Assembly: GCA_003280225.1 (NCBI GenBank)
Contig: QCFO01000012.1
Span: 1 to 52,102, forward strand
DNA from: Prochlorococcus sp. AG-363-K07
GTDB lineage: Bacteria > Cyanobacteriota > Cyanobacteriia > PCC-6307 > Cyanobiaceae
Direction of reading: 5' to 3'
Length of the DNA stretch: 52,102 nucleotides
In this document: in pieces, positions 29,733 to 40,049 of the stretch
Numbering within the stretch: position 1 is the first letter of the stretch
Layout: the number at the start of each line of letters is the position of its first letter
Program-made: the position numbers and the translations under genes
Notes under the pieces: generated by a model
The model's input: only the letters and a program-made list of their open reading frames with translations
What the model was told of the DNA's origin: nothing
Database searches by the model: none

Positions 29733-30287
29733 ATGAAAAAGCCAAGGATGATTGAATTTGCAAACGATTGGCTGACAATTCTCAGGTGGAGTCTTCTGGC
29801 TGTAGCACCCGAAGAAGGATGTGCGTTACTAATTGGAAGCCAGAATCAATTGAAGGGAGTCTCCCCAGATAGTCACATTAAAATAGAAATGATTTGGCCA
29901 TGCTGCAATGCGTGGGGTCCAACAATCTTGCAATTTGTAGGCTCTTCAAATGCGTTGAATGATCTTTGGAATGATCAGTGGACAAAAAGGACTCGATTCG
30001 TAATAGACCCACGAGAACAACTTCATGCACAAAAATGGGCCAGAGAGAGAAATTTAGAAGTTCTTGGAAGTGCTCATTCTCATCCAAATGGAGAGGGCAT
30101 ACCTTCCTCCACGGATCTGAACTGGGCTTCATCATCAGAGTTAATGATCATCATTGATCAATTCGGACAAATTAGAGCTTGGTGGCTGGAAAGGGGTCAC
30201 ACTTTGCATCCAAAAGAGGTGAAAGTTTTAAAGCCAAGGTATGAAGATAGAAGAAATTTGATTGCAGGTCCCAATGCAAACGAATGA
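29733..30287 (+). CDS. JAMM/MPN metallopeptidase
   Basis: 184 aa zinc isopeptidase-type protein. The complete JAMM signature is visible: glutamate in PEEGCALLIG (E27/E28), then H115-x-H117-x7-S125-x2-D128 in SAHSHPNGEGIPSSTD. Bacterial stand-alone JAMM proteins cleave bonds at the C-terminus of ubiquitin-like sulfur carriers (for example Mec in Mycobacterium, which releases cysteine from CysO). The next gene, a MoeB-type E1 enzyme with a rhodanese domain, overlaps it by 14 nt, which supports a shared sulfur-carrier pathway. No ThiS/MoaD-like carrier lies beside them. Confidence 0.9.
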   Translation: MKKPRMIEFANDWLTILRWSLLAVAPEEGCALLIGSQNQLKGVSPDSHIKIEMIWPCCNAWGPTILQFVGSSNALNDLWNDQWTKRTRFVIDPREQLHAQKWARERNLEVLGSAHSHPNGEGIPSSTDLNWASSSELMIIIDQFGQIRAWWLERGHTLHPKEVKVLKPRYEDRRNLIAGPNANE

Positions 30288-31428
30288 AGTTTGTGAAATA
30301 GATTTAAATCCGGAAGAGTTAAATCGCTATGCCAGGCACCTAAGTCTTCCAGAAATAGGGATGAAGGGTCAAAAACAACTAAAAGCGAGTTCCGTACTTT
30401 GTATTGGTTGCGGCGGACTGGGTTCACCTGTGCTTCTTTATCTTGCCGCTGTAGGCGTAGGTCGCATTGGAGTAATCGATTTTGACTTGGTTGACAATTC
30501 CAATCTCCAAAGGCAAATCATTCATAGCGTCGCCTCGGTTGGTCAACCCAAGACCAATTCGGCACGTACACGAATACATGAAATCAATCCAAATTGCAAA
30601 GTAGAGACGTTTCACACTCAACTAACTAGAGAGAACGCATTAGATCTATTAAATAATTTTGATATCATCTGTGACTGCACAGATAATTTTCCTGCTCGTT
30701 ATCTAATCAATGACGCATGTGTAATTTTAGGCAAGCCAAATATATATGGATCTATAGCAGGGTTTGAAGGTCAAGTAAGTGTTTTCAATCTAAATACTGA
30801 AAGTCCAAACTACAGAGACTTAGTCCCTGAGCCTCCACCAGCTGGACTTTTGCCAACTTGTTCCGAAGGAGGAGTCCTAGGAGTTCTACCAGGATTAATT
30901 GGCTTAGTTCAAGCGACAGAAGTGATAAAAATTATCACCAAGGTAGGAGATACTCTAAGCGGCAGATTACTTGTTTTCAATGCTCTAACTATGAGGTTCA
31001 AAGAATTATCTCTTAAAAAATGCAGCCACAGACAACCAATCCAAAGATTAATTAACTATGATGAATATTGTGCAGACAATGTCAACAATCTGGATAAAGA
31101 TTCATCCATAGAAAGTATATCTGTAAATAATCTAAAAGAAATGCTAACCAGAAATCGCGATGAGATTTTACTTCTAGATGTGCGTAACCAATATGAACAT
31201 GAAAGAATTTCAATTCAAAATTCCACGTTAGTCACTCTGGAAAACATTGAAAATGGAAATGCTATTGAAGATATTAGAAGAATGATGAAAGGACGCAAAC
31301 TATATGTACATTGCAAAAGCGGTATAAGATCTATCAAAGCAATTAAAATACTTCAACAGCATAATATATCCGGAGTCAATGTAAGTGGAGGTATAGATGC
31401 ATGGATAAAGGAAAACTCTCAAGAATAA
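30274..31428 (+). CDS. moeB: MoeB/ThiF-type adenylyltransferase with C-terminal rhodanese
   Basis: 384 aa. The N-terminal E1-like domain has the ATP-binding GCGGLG motif (45-50), the conserved R in NLQRQI, D in CDCTDNFPARYLIND, and the LVPEPPPAGLLPTCSEGGVLG loop. The usual zinc CxxC before the PEPPP loop is NYRD here, so the structural zinc seems lost. A rhodanese domain follows (about 285-384) with active cysteine in VHCKSGIRS. Such fusions adenylate and sulfurate the C-terminal glycine of MoaD or ThiS-like carriers. A TTG at 30262 is in frame, but the ATG at 30274 is better. Co-translated with the JAMM gene. Confidence 0.92.
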   Translation: MQTNEVCEIDLNPEELNRYARHLSLPEIGMKGQKQLKASSVLCIGCGGLGSPVLLYLAAVGVGRIGVIDFDLVDNSNLQRQIIHSVASVGQPKTNSARTRIHEINPNCKVETFHTQLTRENALDLLNNFDIICDCTDNFPARYLINDACVILGKPNIYGSIAGFEGQVSVFNLNTESPNYRDLVPEPPPAGLLPTCSEGGVLGVLPGLIGLVQATEVIKIITKVGDTLSGRLLVFNALTMRFKELSLKKCSHRQPIQRLINYDEYCADNVNNLDKDSSIESISVNNLKEMLTRNRDEILLLDVRNQYEHERISIQNSTLVTLENIENGNAIEDIRRMMKGRKLYVHCKSGIRSIKAIKILQQHNISGVNVSGGIDAWIKENSQE

Positions 31429-31449
31429 GGCCATTATTGAAAATATATA

Positions 31450-32640
31450 CTAATAATCAACCCCTTTCTTCAAATCAACTCCTTGCTCTGCATAATGCTT
31501 GTGGCAAACCATTTCAGAATGTACACTTGCAAGATCAAAATAGGATGGATGATTTTTACATCGACCAGTAATTATTACCTCTGTTTCAGAAGGCTTTCTT
31601 AATAAGGTTTGCACAATCGGTTCTACAGGTAACAGTTCTAAATCAACACTCGGATTTAATTCATCAAGGATGACAGTCTTATATAAACCACTAGCAATTG
31701 CAGCCCGGGCAATTTCCCAGGCTCTTTCCGCCTCAACATAATCAATAGGTTGCTGTTGACCGCGCCAAACAATCGCATCTCTGCCTGAACGTAGATGGTC
31801 AACTAAGTGTGGATAACTATCTCTTAATGCTGCAATTGCAGCATCTTCTGTATAACCAGTACCACCTTTTAACCACTGCAAAATAAGAACCCTATGACTC
31901 TTATCTTGACTAATTCCTTTCCCAATAGCCTGAAGAGCTTTACCTAAAGCACTAGTAGATTTTCCCTTGCCCTCACCAGTATAAATTTCAATTCCTCCAA
32001 TCAAATCAAGGCCAGACTGAAAGTCCTTAGAAGTTTCTGGGCGCCGATGAGCACGCATCTCAGAGTGCAAATCAGCTACACGCACGAGTGAAGAAGGAGC
32101 GGCTCGTCCTGTAACAATGATCTCCATCCCGTCTGGTCGCCGATCAAGGGTTTGCACAACCTCATCAACAGGGAGTAGACCAAGATCTAAAACAGGATTT
32201 AACTCATCGAGAACCACCACTGAATAGAGTTCGCTAGCGATTGCTCCTTTCGCAATATCCCAACCCCTTTTGGCTTCAAGGCGATCAAATTTGATTGCAT
32301 CTTTGGCTGTAAAGAAATCTGCCCTGCCTGTGCGCACTTGATCAATCAAATGAGGAAAGCCCTGTTGTAATGCCTCAATCGCCGAATCTTCGTCATAAGA
32401 CCTACCTGGACCTTTCAAGAACCTCAAAAGAAGGACCCGAGTTCGCCTTTGTTCGCAAATACCCAATCCTATGGTCCTTAATACAACTCCTAAGGCTGCT
32501 TGACTTTTTCCCTTTCCTTCTCCGTCATAAATATGCAATTGGCCGTGGCTACGTTCCTTACTATCAGATGCAGTCACTATTCCAATCCCCGTTGAAGAGG
32601 TTGGACGGGAGGGTTTAGATGCTTGAGGCTTTAACGGCAT
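31450..32640 (-). CDS. cobO: tandem-duplicated cob(I)yrinic acid a,c-diamide adenosyltransferase
   Basis: 396 aa made of two CobA/CobO-type ATP:corrinoid adenosyltransferase domains in tandem. Each has its own P-loop (GEGKGKS at about 40-46 and 222-228), the LKG region after a VLLLRF/VLILQW strand, and a VVLDELNP/VILDELNP Walker B with a GRA/GRC turn followed by LHSEM/VHSEM. Normal CobO is about 200 aa, so this is an internal duplication. It transfers adenosyl from ATP to cob(I)alamin precursors. Both halves keep their motifs, so both may be active or they may form an intramolecular dimer. Convergent with moeB. Confidence 0.9.
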   Translation of the reverse strand: MPLKPQASKPSRPTSSTGIGIVTASDSKERSHGQLHIYDGEGKGKSQAALGVVLRTIGLGICEQRRTRVLLLRFLKGPGRSYDEDSAIEALQQGFPHLIDQVRTGRADFFTAKDAIKFDRLEAKRGWDIAKGAIASELYSVVVLDELNPVLDLGLLPVDEVVQTLDRRPDGMEIIVTGRAAPSSLVRVADLHSEMRAHRRPETSKDFQSGLDLIGGIEIYTGEGKGKSTSALGKALQAIGKGISQDKSHRVLILQWLKGGTGYTEDAAIAALRDSYPHLVDHLRSGRDAIVWRGQQQPIDYVEAERAWEIARAAIASGLYKTVILDELNPSVDLELLPVEPIVQTLLRKPSETEVIITGRCKNHPSYFDLASVHSEMVCHKHYAEQGVDLKKGVDY

Positions 32641-32715
32641 GCAGTGCCTCTTAACACTTGAAGCTTAACTAGATACCTAAATCAAGATAGTCTTCCAACA
32701 AGATGCTGGAGAAAA

Positions 32716-33573
32716 ATGTTTCATCAGCTTGAGGCTCTACCTGAATCACAGCACACGCAACTGAAACACTTAAGAGCAAAGATCAAAGATCTCAAAGCAG
32801 TCTGCGTTGCATATTCAGGTGGCGTTGATAGCTCTTTAGTAGCTGCCATCGCTAAAGAGCAACTCGGGCAGCACGCAATAGCCATAACAGGGGTATCTCC
32901 TGCACTTGCCACTCATCTGAAACAAGAAGCAAGAGCACAAGCCCAGTGGCTTGGAATCCGACACCAAGAATGTATAACTCATGAATTAAATGACCCTGCC
33001 TATAGCAAAAATCCAATCAACAGGTGTTTTGCATGCAAGAAAGAGCTTTATCAACATCTATCCGCCATAACACAATCAGCCAATGGATATAAGGTAATTA
33101 ATGGAATTAATAAAGATGATTTAAAAGATCATCGCCCAGGAATGCAAGCGGCGAAAGATGCGGGTGTTCTTTCTCCACTCGCTGAATTAAACATTTGCAA
33201 AATCGATGTGCGTCAAATTTCACGATCATTGGGCTTCCCATGGTGGAACAAGCCTGCACAACCCTGCCTTGCTTCAAGATTTCCTTATGGAGAACAAATT
33301 AATGAAGATTTACTCAAACAAGTCAACAAAGCTGAAAATTGGCTTAGGGAGAATGGGTTTGAAGAGTTAAGAGTTAGAAGTAGAGGGTTGGAAGCAAAGA
33401 TTGAAGTCCCCGATAATCAAATCGAAAAACTAATTCTTGATGTAGGAAGACAAAAAATAGTTGATTATTTTCTTCGTATAGGATTCACATCAGTTAGCAT
33501 TGATTTAGAGGGATTAATTAGTGGCAAACTAAACCGAAAACAAAATTTCTCTGAGACTTCAGAGTACGAGTAG
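32716..33573 (+). CDS. larE: LarE-type ATP-dependent sulfur transferase
   Basis: 285 aa PP-loop protein. The adenylation motif SGGVDSS is at 34-40, an NRCFACKKELY block (C104, C107) follows, and PCLASRFPYG contains C184, at the position of the sacrificial cysteine of Lactobacillus LarE. LarE donates sulfur for the nickel-pincer cofactor of lactate racemase, but many bacteria have LarE-like proteins without larA; I see no larB or larC nearby, so the target here is unclear. Divergent from cobO. Confidence 0.85.
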   Translation: MFHQLEALPESQHTQLKHLRAKIKDLKAVCVAYSGGVDSSLVAAIAKEQLGQHAIAITGVSPALATHLKQEARAQAQWLGIRHQECITHELNDPAYSKNPINRCFACKKELYQHLSAITQSANGYKVINGINKDDLKDHRPGMQAAKDAGVLSPLAELNICKIDVRQISRSLGFPWWNKPAQPCLASRFPYGEQINEDLLKQVNKAENWLRENGFEELRVRSRGLEAKIEVPDNQIEKLILDVGRQKIVDYFLRIGFTSVSIDLEGLISGKLNRKQNFSETSEYE

Positions 33574-33667
33574 TCAATTTTGAAAAGTTGTCATCTAGTT
33601 AATAAGGTTAATATAATTAACTCTCAATCTTGTCTATAGCAAGTTGCTAATATTGAGACCATAAATC

Positions 33668-34135
33668 CTATGCCTGCCTTGCTTTTCTTCTTAATGGTTC
33701 AGGAGTTTCACGTTGAAAGCTCTTAAGAGAAGAATTCTTTGCGAAAAGCTCATCTCGCAAGATCTCACAAGCTCGTTCTGGCATCGTGTGATCTCCACAA
33801 GTAAACACATCAACTGCTGCATAACAACTTTCAGGCCAAGTGTGAATTGAGATATGAGACTCTGCCAAAAGAGCAAGACCTGTTACTCCTTGAGGCTCAA
33901 ATTTATGAGTAATTAAATTCAATAAAGTAGCTCCAGAATCTCTGGCAGCTATAGTTATCACTGTTCTAATAAATGCCTCGTCATTCAACTTCAAACAATC
34001 ACATTCATAAAGTTCCAAAATACAATGCTTACCAACCATATTTGATGGACTGGAGGGAATTTTTTTCGAGATATCGTTTGACGCATTAGACGCCCATCCA
34101 GGGTTGGGATGCAAACAAGAAACAATCTGCTCCAT
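33668..34135 (-). CDS. speD: S-adenosylmethionine decarboxylase proenzyme
   Basis: 155 aa pyruvoyl enzyme that makes decarboxylated AdoMet, the aminopropyl donor for spermidine. The self-cleavage site is [13 protein letters not shown]: the chain breaks between E92 and S93, and S93 becomes the pyruvoyl group. The following AAVDVFTCG holds the conserved cysteine. An N-terminal extension of about 30 residues precedes the core ([12 protein letters not shown]), longer than the shortest bacterial forms. It lies 26 nt downstream of recF on the same strand. Confidence 0.95.
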   Translation of the reverse strand: MEQIVSCLHPNPGWASNASNDISKKIPSSPSNMVGKHCILELYECDCLKLNDEAFIRTVITIAARDSGATLLNLITHKFEPQGVTGLALLAESHISIHTWPESCYAAVDVFTCGDHTMPERACEILRDELFAKNSSLKSFQRETPEPLRRKARQA

Positions 34136-34161
34136 GAGAATTTGAAAAATAGCTGCTTACA

Positions 34162-35280
34162 TTAGCTGACGTCTTCCAATCCACTAAATAACTGGGCCTC
34201 CAAAATTTGTGAGCCTTTCCGCCAGCCTCCTTCAAAAGCCTCAAGATGTGTAGCACTGATTAAGCACTGATGAGTTTCTCCGACTGCATCAAGAAGCATT
34301 AGTTGTCTCGCAGGATCCAGTTCAGCAAGAACATCATCTAAAAGCAATATTGGGGGCTCTCCATAAAGTTCCCCAACTAATTCCAATTCAGCAAGTTTCA
34401 AAGCCAGAACCAAAGTTCTCTGCTGACCAGCCGAACCAAAACGTCTAGCAGGAGCTCCATTTAGCGAAAAGACAACTTCATCCCGATGTGGACCAACCCT
34501 GCAGCTGCCTAACCTCTCTTCTTGAGGACGCTGGTCCAACAATTGCTTCTCAATCGACAGTCTCCATGGTTCTTCTTCCTCCGCTCCATCAAGCAGACTT
34601 CCAGGCAGATAACAAAGTTCTAAATCTTCTTTATTATTACTGATCCGTTGCTGCCATGCGGAAGCCAAGGGTTGCAAATGGCTTAAAACACGCTTTCTAC
34701 GCCGGTGTATACGAGTACTTGCTAGTGCCATTTGGCTATCAAAAGCATCTAACAAAGCATCTCTATCTTTTTGTGGGAAATTCTGAGAGTGTCGCCAAAC
34801 CTGACTCCTTTGACGAAGCAACTTACCAAAGCGACAAGTCAAGTCGGAATAAATTGGTTCCAATTGCTGAATCAATCTATCTAACCAATTACGCCTGAGA
34901 AGTGGTTCCCCACGAACTAATTCCAAATCAAGTGCACTAAACCCAACACAACGCAAAGGACCTATGAGATCAAGTTGACGCAATAAAAGCTTCTGATTCC
35001 TATAAGCCTGCCTCCCACCTTTTCTTCTTAGTTCCAATTGAATCTCGTCAGAATCATTAACTTGAGCTCTCAATAACGCACTCTGCTTATTCCAAGAAAT
35101 TAAATCTTTGTCACTACTAGAACGATGCGAGCGAAGGCTGCCCAATAACTCAACTGCTTCTAATAGATTTGACTTCCCAACACCATTTGCTCCAACAACT
35201 AACAAACGTTTTTCTGTCAGCTGAAGCTTAAGCCGATTGTAATTTCGGAAGGAATAAAGGTCGAGCTGATGAAGCCGAAT
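34162..35280 (-). CDS. recF: DNA replication and repair protein RecF, likely non-canonical ATT start
   Basis: SMC-like ATPase that helps load RecA at gaps. Walker A is [13 protein letters not shown], the signature is in [20 protein letters not shown], and Walker B is [14 protein letters not shown]. The first canonical start in frame is a TTG at 35205, which would cut off the first beta strands. The 25 codons upstream translate to [16 protein letters not shown] after an ATT and then LKLQLTEKR: the expected RecF N-terminus including the FRNY motif. No ATG, GTG or TTG occurs between an in-frame TAG and 35205, so I place the start at the ATT (35278-35280). A frame error or sequencing change is the alternative. 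Confidence 0.85.
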   Translation of the reverse strand: MRLHQLDLYSFRNYNRLKLQLTEKRLLVVGANGVGKSNLLEAVELLGSLRSHRSSSDKDLISWNKQSALLRAQVNDSDEIQLELRRKGGRQAYRNQKLLLRQLDLIGPLRCVGFSALDLELVRGEPLLRRNWLDRLIQQLEPIYSDLTCRFGKLLRQRSQVWRHSQNFPQKDRDALLDAFDSQMALASTRIHRRRKRVLSHLQPLASAWQQRISNNKEDLELCYLPGSLLDGAEEEEPWRLSIEKQLLDQRPQEERLGSCRVGPHRDEVVFSLNGAPARRFGSAGQQRTLVLALKLAELELVGELYGEPPILLLDDVLAELDPARQLMLLDAVGETHQCLISATHLEAFEGGWRKGSQILEAQLFSGLEDVS

Positions 35281-35372
35281 CTTCCTACGTGCATCTTTTG
35301 GCTAAGGTAGCTCTAATGAGGATGGACATGCATATGCATGTTTCTCATACATCAGCACAAAGCTGATGGTTT

Positions 35373-35446
35373 GGGCATGTAGCTCAGTTGGATAGAGCAT
35401 CAGATTCCGGTTCTGAGAGTCGGGGGTTCGAGTCCCTCCATGCTCG
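35373..35446 (+). tRNA. trnR-CCG: tRNA-Arg(CCG)
   Basis: 74 nt without encoded CCA. The acceptor GGGCATG pairs with CATGCTC (one G-T), with G73 at 35446. The anticodon stem TCAGA/TCTGA encloses the loop TTCCGGT, giving anticodon CCG for CGG codons. The T-arm GGGGGTTCGAGTCCCTC is canonical. It stands between recF and the acetyltransferase-like gene. Confidence 0.96.
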
Positions 35447-35469
35447 TAATCGTTCAAAGGGAACTCTTA

Positions 35470-35919
35470 TCAGCGTAATCGTAAGCCCATTGCACGGATC
35501 CCATTGGGGTCAACTAAAAAACCTTGACCCTCTAATGCTTCAATGGCCATTACTGGCGCGGAAACAGAAACACTACAGCCAGGCATCTCCCTTTTAATAA
35601 TTGAAAGGGATTGATAAACTAAAAAGATGACTATTTGTTCTCGATCATTCGACGGTTCAGCAACAAGATTCCATAAATTGGCATTTAACCCTTGATCACT
35701 TGTAGCGCGTACAAAACCAACCAATCTCCCAGTGGATTGTTTAAAAATGCTTAGATGAAACGAGCTTTGCTGAAGAGCTAAAAGCAATTTCCTACGCGGA
35801 TGAGTTTCCTCATTACATCTAGCAAGTAACCTATTTAATTCGTCCGATGACGGTACATTCTCAGCATCCAGCACATAGCCAGACGGAAGTCGCGGTAATT
35901 CTTGGCGAAAAGGGAACAA
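35470..35919 (-). CDS. GNAT-like acetyltransferase domain protein
   Basis: 149 aa. The pattern of a strand with GRLVGFVRATSD, then NLWNLVAEP and a later helix (IVIFLVYQSLSIIKREMPGC), with a final EALEGQGFLVDPNGIRAMGL, resembles the GNAT core, but the acetyl-CoA loop (Q/RxxGxG/A) is not clearly present. The call is therefore tentative, and activity uncertain. It is 3 nt after ppc and likely the last gene of the trpE-gshA-ppc operon. Confidence 0.55.
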   Translation of the reverse strand: MFPFRQELPRLPSGYVLDAENVPSSDELNRLLARCNEETHPRRKLLLALQQSSFHLSIFKQSTGRLVGFVRATSDQGLNANLWNLVAEPSNDREQIVIFLVYQSLSIIKREMPGCSVSVSAPVMAIEALEGQGFLVDPNGIRAMGLRLR

Positions 35920-35922
35920 GAC

Positions 35923-38913
35923 TTAACCCGTGTTGCGCATACCTGCTGCAATTCCATTAATAGTTAACAAGGCTCCCCTAAGCAGTTCACTGCGGCTATA
36001 GGTACGTCCCACCTCAGATTCTTGGAAAGAAGTTTCACTAATTGGAGGTTGACGATTTTGATCTCGCAATCTACGAAGCAAAGCAACTTGTAAGAACCCT
36101 AATGGCACAATTGTTCGATTTCTTAAATCTACAGATAACTGAAGTGCAGGGTCAGCGTGAAGCAATCGACTATTACCTGTGATATCCAAAATCAACTTCT
36201 TAGTTAGGCTATATTCACTAGCTATAGTTGCAAAAATCTCATAAAAGGCATCTCGATTCTCTATACGACCAAGGCTTGTCATGTAGTGATGAGCAAGCTC
36301 TAAGTCTACTTTTGATAAAGTCATCTCAACTTTAGAAATAAGCATACGAAAAAACGGCCACCTCTGATGCAATCGTCTTAATAAATCCAATTGATCAGGG
36401 TCTGCATCTACTTCCGCAGACAAAGCGGTTCCAACACCAAACCAACTAGGTAAAAGGAATCTACTTTGCGTCCATCCAAATACCCAGGGTATTGCACGAA
36501 GGCTACCTAAATCTTTTGCACCACTCTTACGACGAGCAGGTCGACTTGAAATCTGCAACTTACTAATTTCCTCAATAGGTGTTACTTCCTGAAAAAACGC
36601 CACCAAATCTGGATTGTCATGAACCAGCGCGCGATAATGTTCACGTGATTTGGCAGCGACTCTAGTCATAAGTTGATTCCAACTCGGTGTAGCATCCAAT
36701 TGATTAGTCACCAAACTGTTTTGTAGAACTGCTGTTGTCACTGTTTCAAGGTTATAAAGTGCAAGTTCAGGCAGACTGTACTTAGAGGCCAAGACTTCGC
36801 CTTGCTCAGTAATCTTGATTCGACCTTGAAGGGTCCCACTAGGCTGAGCAAGAATTGCTTGATATGCAGGCCCGCCCCCTCTCCCAACTGAACCACCACG
36901 ACCATGAAATAAACGCAGTGCTACTCCTTTGCTTCTAGCCAAATCTTGTAACGCAATTTGTGCTTGATGAATCTCCCAATTACTCGACAAGAATCCAGAG
37001 TCCTTATTACTATCTGAATAGCCAAGCATCAACTCTTGTAATGGCTGTAACTGTTCACCTACACGTGGCAGGAGATCCCGATATACACTCTCTTCAAATA
37101 GACTTGCCATAACACTAGGAGCTCTCTGTAAATCCTCAACTGTTTCAAATAAGGGAACAACCAAAAGATCAGCATTACCAGTAGCGATATCAACTAGACC
37201 TGCCTCTTTAGCCAGCAAAAGAACTTCCAGAAGGTCCGAAACAGTGTGGCTCATAGATATGACGTAAGTTCTACAAATTCGACTACCAAACTCTTCTTGA
37301 AGTCGATGAAGCATTCGAAAAACAGCTACTGTCTCGGCTGTGCTAGGCGACCAATTAACTGCAGTAGGTATTAAAGGTCGACGCGTCTTTAACTCCTGCA
37401 TTAACCACTCAACACGCTCATCTTCTTCCATATCGCCATATGCATTAGGGAAGTTGAGATAACGTGTCAATTCGTCTAAAGCATTACTATGGCGAGTACT
37501 TTCCTGACGAATGTCCAAGCTGGCGAGTGAAAATCCAAAAATATGTACCTGAGTCAACAAAGTATCCAAAGCTTCACAAGTTAAATCTGTACTAACCAAA
37601 CTATTTCGAATTAACTCAAGATCACTTCTGAATTCAGCAACAGAGCCATAGTGCAAATCATCACTAGATGGGCCGTCCATATTCGTAGTATTAAGCCCTT
37701 CTAGAGACGTCTGCCAACCACCATCGGCTAGTTGTTGATTACGTTGCTGAGTTAGACGTAGTCTCTCCAGTGTGTAGCTCAACTTTAGTCGATATGGCTC
37801 AAGACGATATCGAGCAGCTCTTTCCTCATAAACCTCGGGAAACCTTAATCGATCCATTTCTAAGGATTCCAAAAGCGGAGCACTAACCTGACTCCACTGC
37901 ATAGAAATACTTAATTGGTCACGTAGCTCTTGAACTGCATGAACGTAGCGTTCAAGCATTAGTTGACGCTGATAACAAGCGGTTCTCCAAGTAATCTCAG
38001 GTGTGACTGATGGATTACCATCACGATCTGAACCAACCCAAGATCCAAATGTACAAAAGGCCTCTTGAGGAATTTGGACATCTGGATAACTATCTGACAA
38101 TGCCGAAATAATACGTCGCCTTAATTGTGGCATTGCATCAAACAAAACTTGCTGGAAATAATGCAATGCATAATCAACCTCATCCAAAACCGTTGGCTTG
38201 AATTGATGAAGCTCATCAGTTCTCCACCAGAGTCTAATCTCCTCCTCTAACTGCAATCTAAGGCTCTCTTGATCAGGACCTGAGACTACAAATTCAGACT
38301 GAAGTTGCTGTAGGAGACTTGCAACCCTTCGTTGCTTATGACGAACAGTATGTCGAACAATCTCAGTAGGGTGAGCTGTAAAAACAAGTCTTATATCCAT
38401 TTCTTGCAACAAAGTTTCCAACTGCGCAGGAGGAACATTCAATCGTCGCAGTCTCTGAAATAATTCTCTAAAGGTGGCGGGCGCTGTTTGACTCGCGAGA
38501 GGAGGTGCAAAAGGGTCTAACGATTCATCAAGGGACTCTTGATTTTCAAATCGACTCATACTTGCAAGATAACTATCCTCTTCAATACGCTGTTCAAGAA
38601 TATTGACTAGCTGAAAATAAAGCGAAAATGCTCTAGCGGCCGCTATGGCCTCAGCTAGATCCATTTCGCGTATCAATAGAACTATTGCATCACTAGTGGT
38701 AGCCGATTTATTTAGAATATCAACATCATTCGGATCACTAAGCTCTTTAAGTCTCAGTAAACGTTCTGCTTGTTCTGGAGGGCACTCACTTCGCAGAACT
38801 GTTTGCCAAAGATCTTCTACCAGTTCAAGTCGTTGCTGAAGTAAGCGACTTGGATCGTGAGTCAACTGTTTAGAAGACATATTGGCGATATCTGATTGGG
38901 CAATATTCATCAC
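35923..38913 (-). CDS. ppc: phosphoenolpyruvate carboxylase
   Basis: 996 aa, full length. Fixes bicarbonate onto PEP to make oxaloacetate, feeding the incomplete TCA cycle and amino acid synthesis. The catalytic histidine is in [20 protein letters not shown] (read in parts). PEP and metal-binding blocks are [33 protein letters not shown] and [16 protein letters not shown]. The sequence ends with the conserved [11 protein letters not shown]. Its start overlaps the gshA stop by 4 nt (ATGA); an internal Met (MSSKQLTHD) is another possible start. Confidence 0.98.
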   Translation of the reverse strand: MMNIAQSDIANMSSKQLTHDPSRLLQQRLELVEDLWQTVLRSECPPEQAERLLRLKELSDPNDVDILNKSATTSDAIVLLIREMDLAEAIAAARAFSLYFQLVNILEQRIEEDSYLASMSRFENQESLDESLDPFAPPLASQTAPATFRELFQRLRRLNVPPAQLETLLQEMDIRLVFTAHPTEIVRHTVRHKQRRVASLLQQLQSEFVVSGPDQESLRLQLEEEIRLWWRTDELHQFKPTVLDEVDYALHYFQQVLFDAMPQLRRRIISALSDSYPDVQIPQEAFCTFGSWVGSDRDGNPSVTPEITWRTACYQRQLMLERYVHAVQELRDQLSISMQWSQVSAPLLESLEMDRLRFPEVYEERAARYRLEPYRLKLSYTLERLRLTQQRNQQLADGGWQTSLEGLNTTNMDGPSSDDLHYGSVAEFRSDLELIRNSLVSTDLTCEALDTLLTQVHIFGFSLASLDIRQESTRHSNALDELTRYLNFPNAYGDMEEDERVEWLMQELKTRRPLIPTAVNWSPSTAETVAVFRMLHRLQEEFGSRICRTYVISMSHTVSDLLEVLLLAKEAGLVDIATGNADLLVVPLFETVEDLQRAPSVMASLFEESVYRDLLPRVGEQLQPLQELMLGYSDSNKDSGFLSSNWEIHQAQIALQDLARSKGVALRLFHGRGGSVGRGGGPAYQAILAQPSGTLQGRIKITEQGEVLASKYSLPELALYNLETVTTAVLQNSLVTNQLDATPSWNQLMTRVAAKSREHYRALVHDNPDLVAFFQEVTPIEEISKLQISSRPARRKSGAKDLGSLRAIPWVFGWTQSRFLLPSWFGVGTALSAEVDADPDQLDLLRRLHQRWPFFRMLISKVEMTLSKVDLELAHHYMTSLGRIENRDAFYEIFATIASEYSLTKKLILDITGNSRLLHADPALQLSVDLRNRTIVPLGFLQVALLRRLRDQNRQPPISETSFQESEVGRTYSRSELLRGALLTINGIAAGMRNTG

Positions 38914-40049
38914 AAAATGGCCTCTGAAAGAATAGAAGCAGACTCTGCTCGTTCCATCTCTGCAATACTTTGTTCAACAACCTCTTGAACAGAACGACTT
39001 TCTGAATAGGCTTGAAGCCATTTCATGGCTTGATTCCCTTGATTCAGGACTCCATGAATTGGGGAAAGCAGCTGAACCATATCAAGTTCAATAGCCAAAG
39101 GCATTACTTCTTCAAGTATTTGGGAAATCCATTCCCTGCAACAAATAGACCTCCCATCCCTCCAGTGCAATAAAGATGCCGAAAGGCTCTTTTTCGCGAC
39201 GGATATATCATTCTGATCACTTAGATCAGCAAGTTCTTGATCTGATAAACAACTAGCTTGTAAGGGATCCAACTCACCTTGTTCTTCAAAAAGAAGATGT
39301 AAACGTAATTCAATTAACGCAGTGATCGCCAACAGCAAATCACAATCAGTAATGCAATCACAGATTCTTAATTCCAAACGATTTAGTTCATAAGGACGAT
39401 TTGGTCCATTCGGACGCACTGATGTCCATAAATGCCGTTCATTCCACATAATCCCATTAGTCAGCTGTGATTCAATCCACTCCACATAGTGCAAATGATT
39501 GAGAAATAGCGGGACTTTCTGAGGAGTAAGAGGGAATTGCAACCATCTCTGGGAATGGGCTCCAGTGGCTTTCCCATCCAAAAAAGGAGAACTGGCACTC
39601 AAGGCAAGAAAAAGAGATGCCTCACAACGAACCAAGCGAAGGGCGGAAAAAAGACGAGGTAAATCTTCTATACCCAAATTAATATGAATACTAGTAGTAA
39701 CGACTTTGGTCCCATATGTTGATTCAATTAAATCATGATATGCATTCAAAGGATCAGAACGTTCAAAGCTTTTACTATCACCAAGACTCAAAGTACTTCC
39801 CGGGAAAAGTGTAAGTTGCCTATTTCCTAACCATTTACGAAGTTGCATACGTGGAACAAGAAGCGCAGCTTTCAATTGGTCATATTTACGCTTAGGAGCT
39901 GTAATGTATTCAAGATTGCGACAATCAGGCTCGACTACAAAATCACAAAGATCCTTAGAAACTGCTGGTGATACTCCTACATGTTGGCCAGACACAAGAC
40001 CAGTAAAAAGCTCTACCTCGAAACCCTTTAGCAAAAATTCTTTGCTCAT
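38910..40049 (-). CDS. gshA: glutamate-cysteine ligase, cyanobacterial type
   Basis: 379 aa, first step of glutathione synthesis. It belongs to the plant/proteobacterial-like GCS2 branch used by cyanobacteria. The N-terminus [18 protein letters not shown], the [16 protein letters not shown] block (glutamate binding), [13 protein letters not shown] and the [12 protein letters not shown] strand are characteristic. It overlaps trpE upstream by 4 nt and ppc downstream by 4 nt. Glutathione matters here for protection against photosynthetic oxidants. Confidence 0.92.
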   Translation of the reverse strand: MSKEFLLKGFEVELFTGLVSGQHVGVSPAVSKDLCDFVVEPDCRNLEYITAPKRKYDQLKAALLVPRMQLRKWLGNRQLTLFPGSTLSLGDSKSFERSDPLNAYHDLIESTYGTKVVTTSIHINLGIEDLPRLFSALRLVRCEASLFLALSASSPFLDGKATGAHSQRWLQFPLTPQKVPLFLNHLHYVEWIESQLTNGIMWNERHLWTSVRPNGPNRPYELNRLELRICDCITDCDLLLAITALIELRLHLLFEEQGELDPLQASCLSDQELADLSDQNDISVAKKSLSASLLHWRDGRSICCREWISQILEEVMPLAIELDMVQLLSPIHGVLNQGNQAMKWLQAYSESRSVQEVVEQSIAEMERAESASILSEAIL

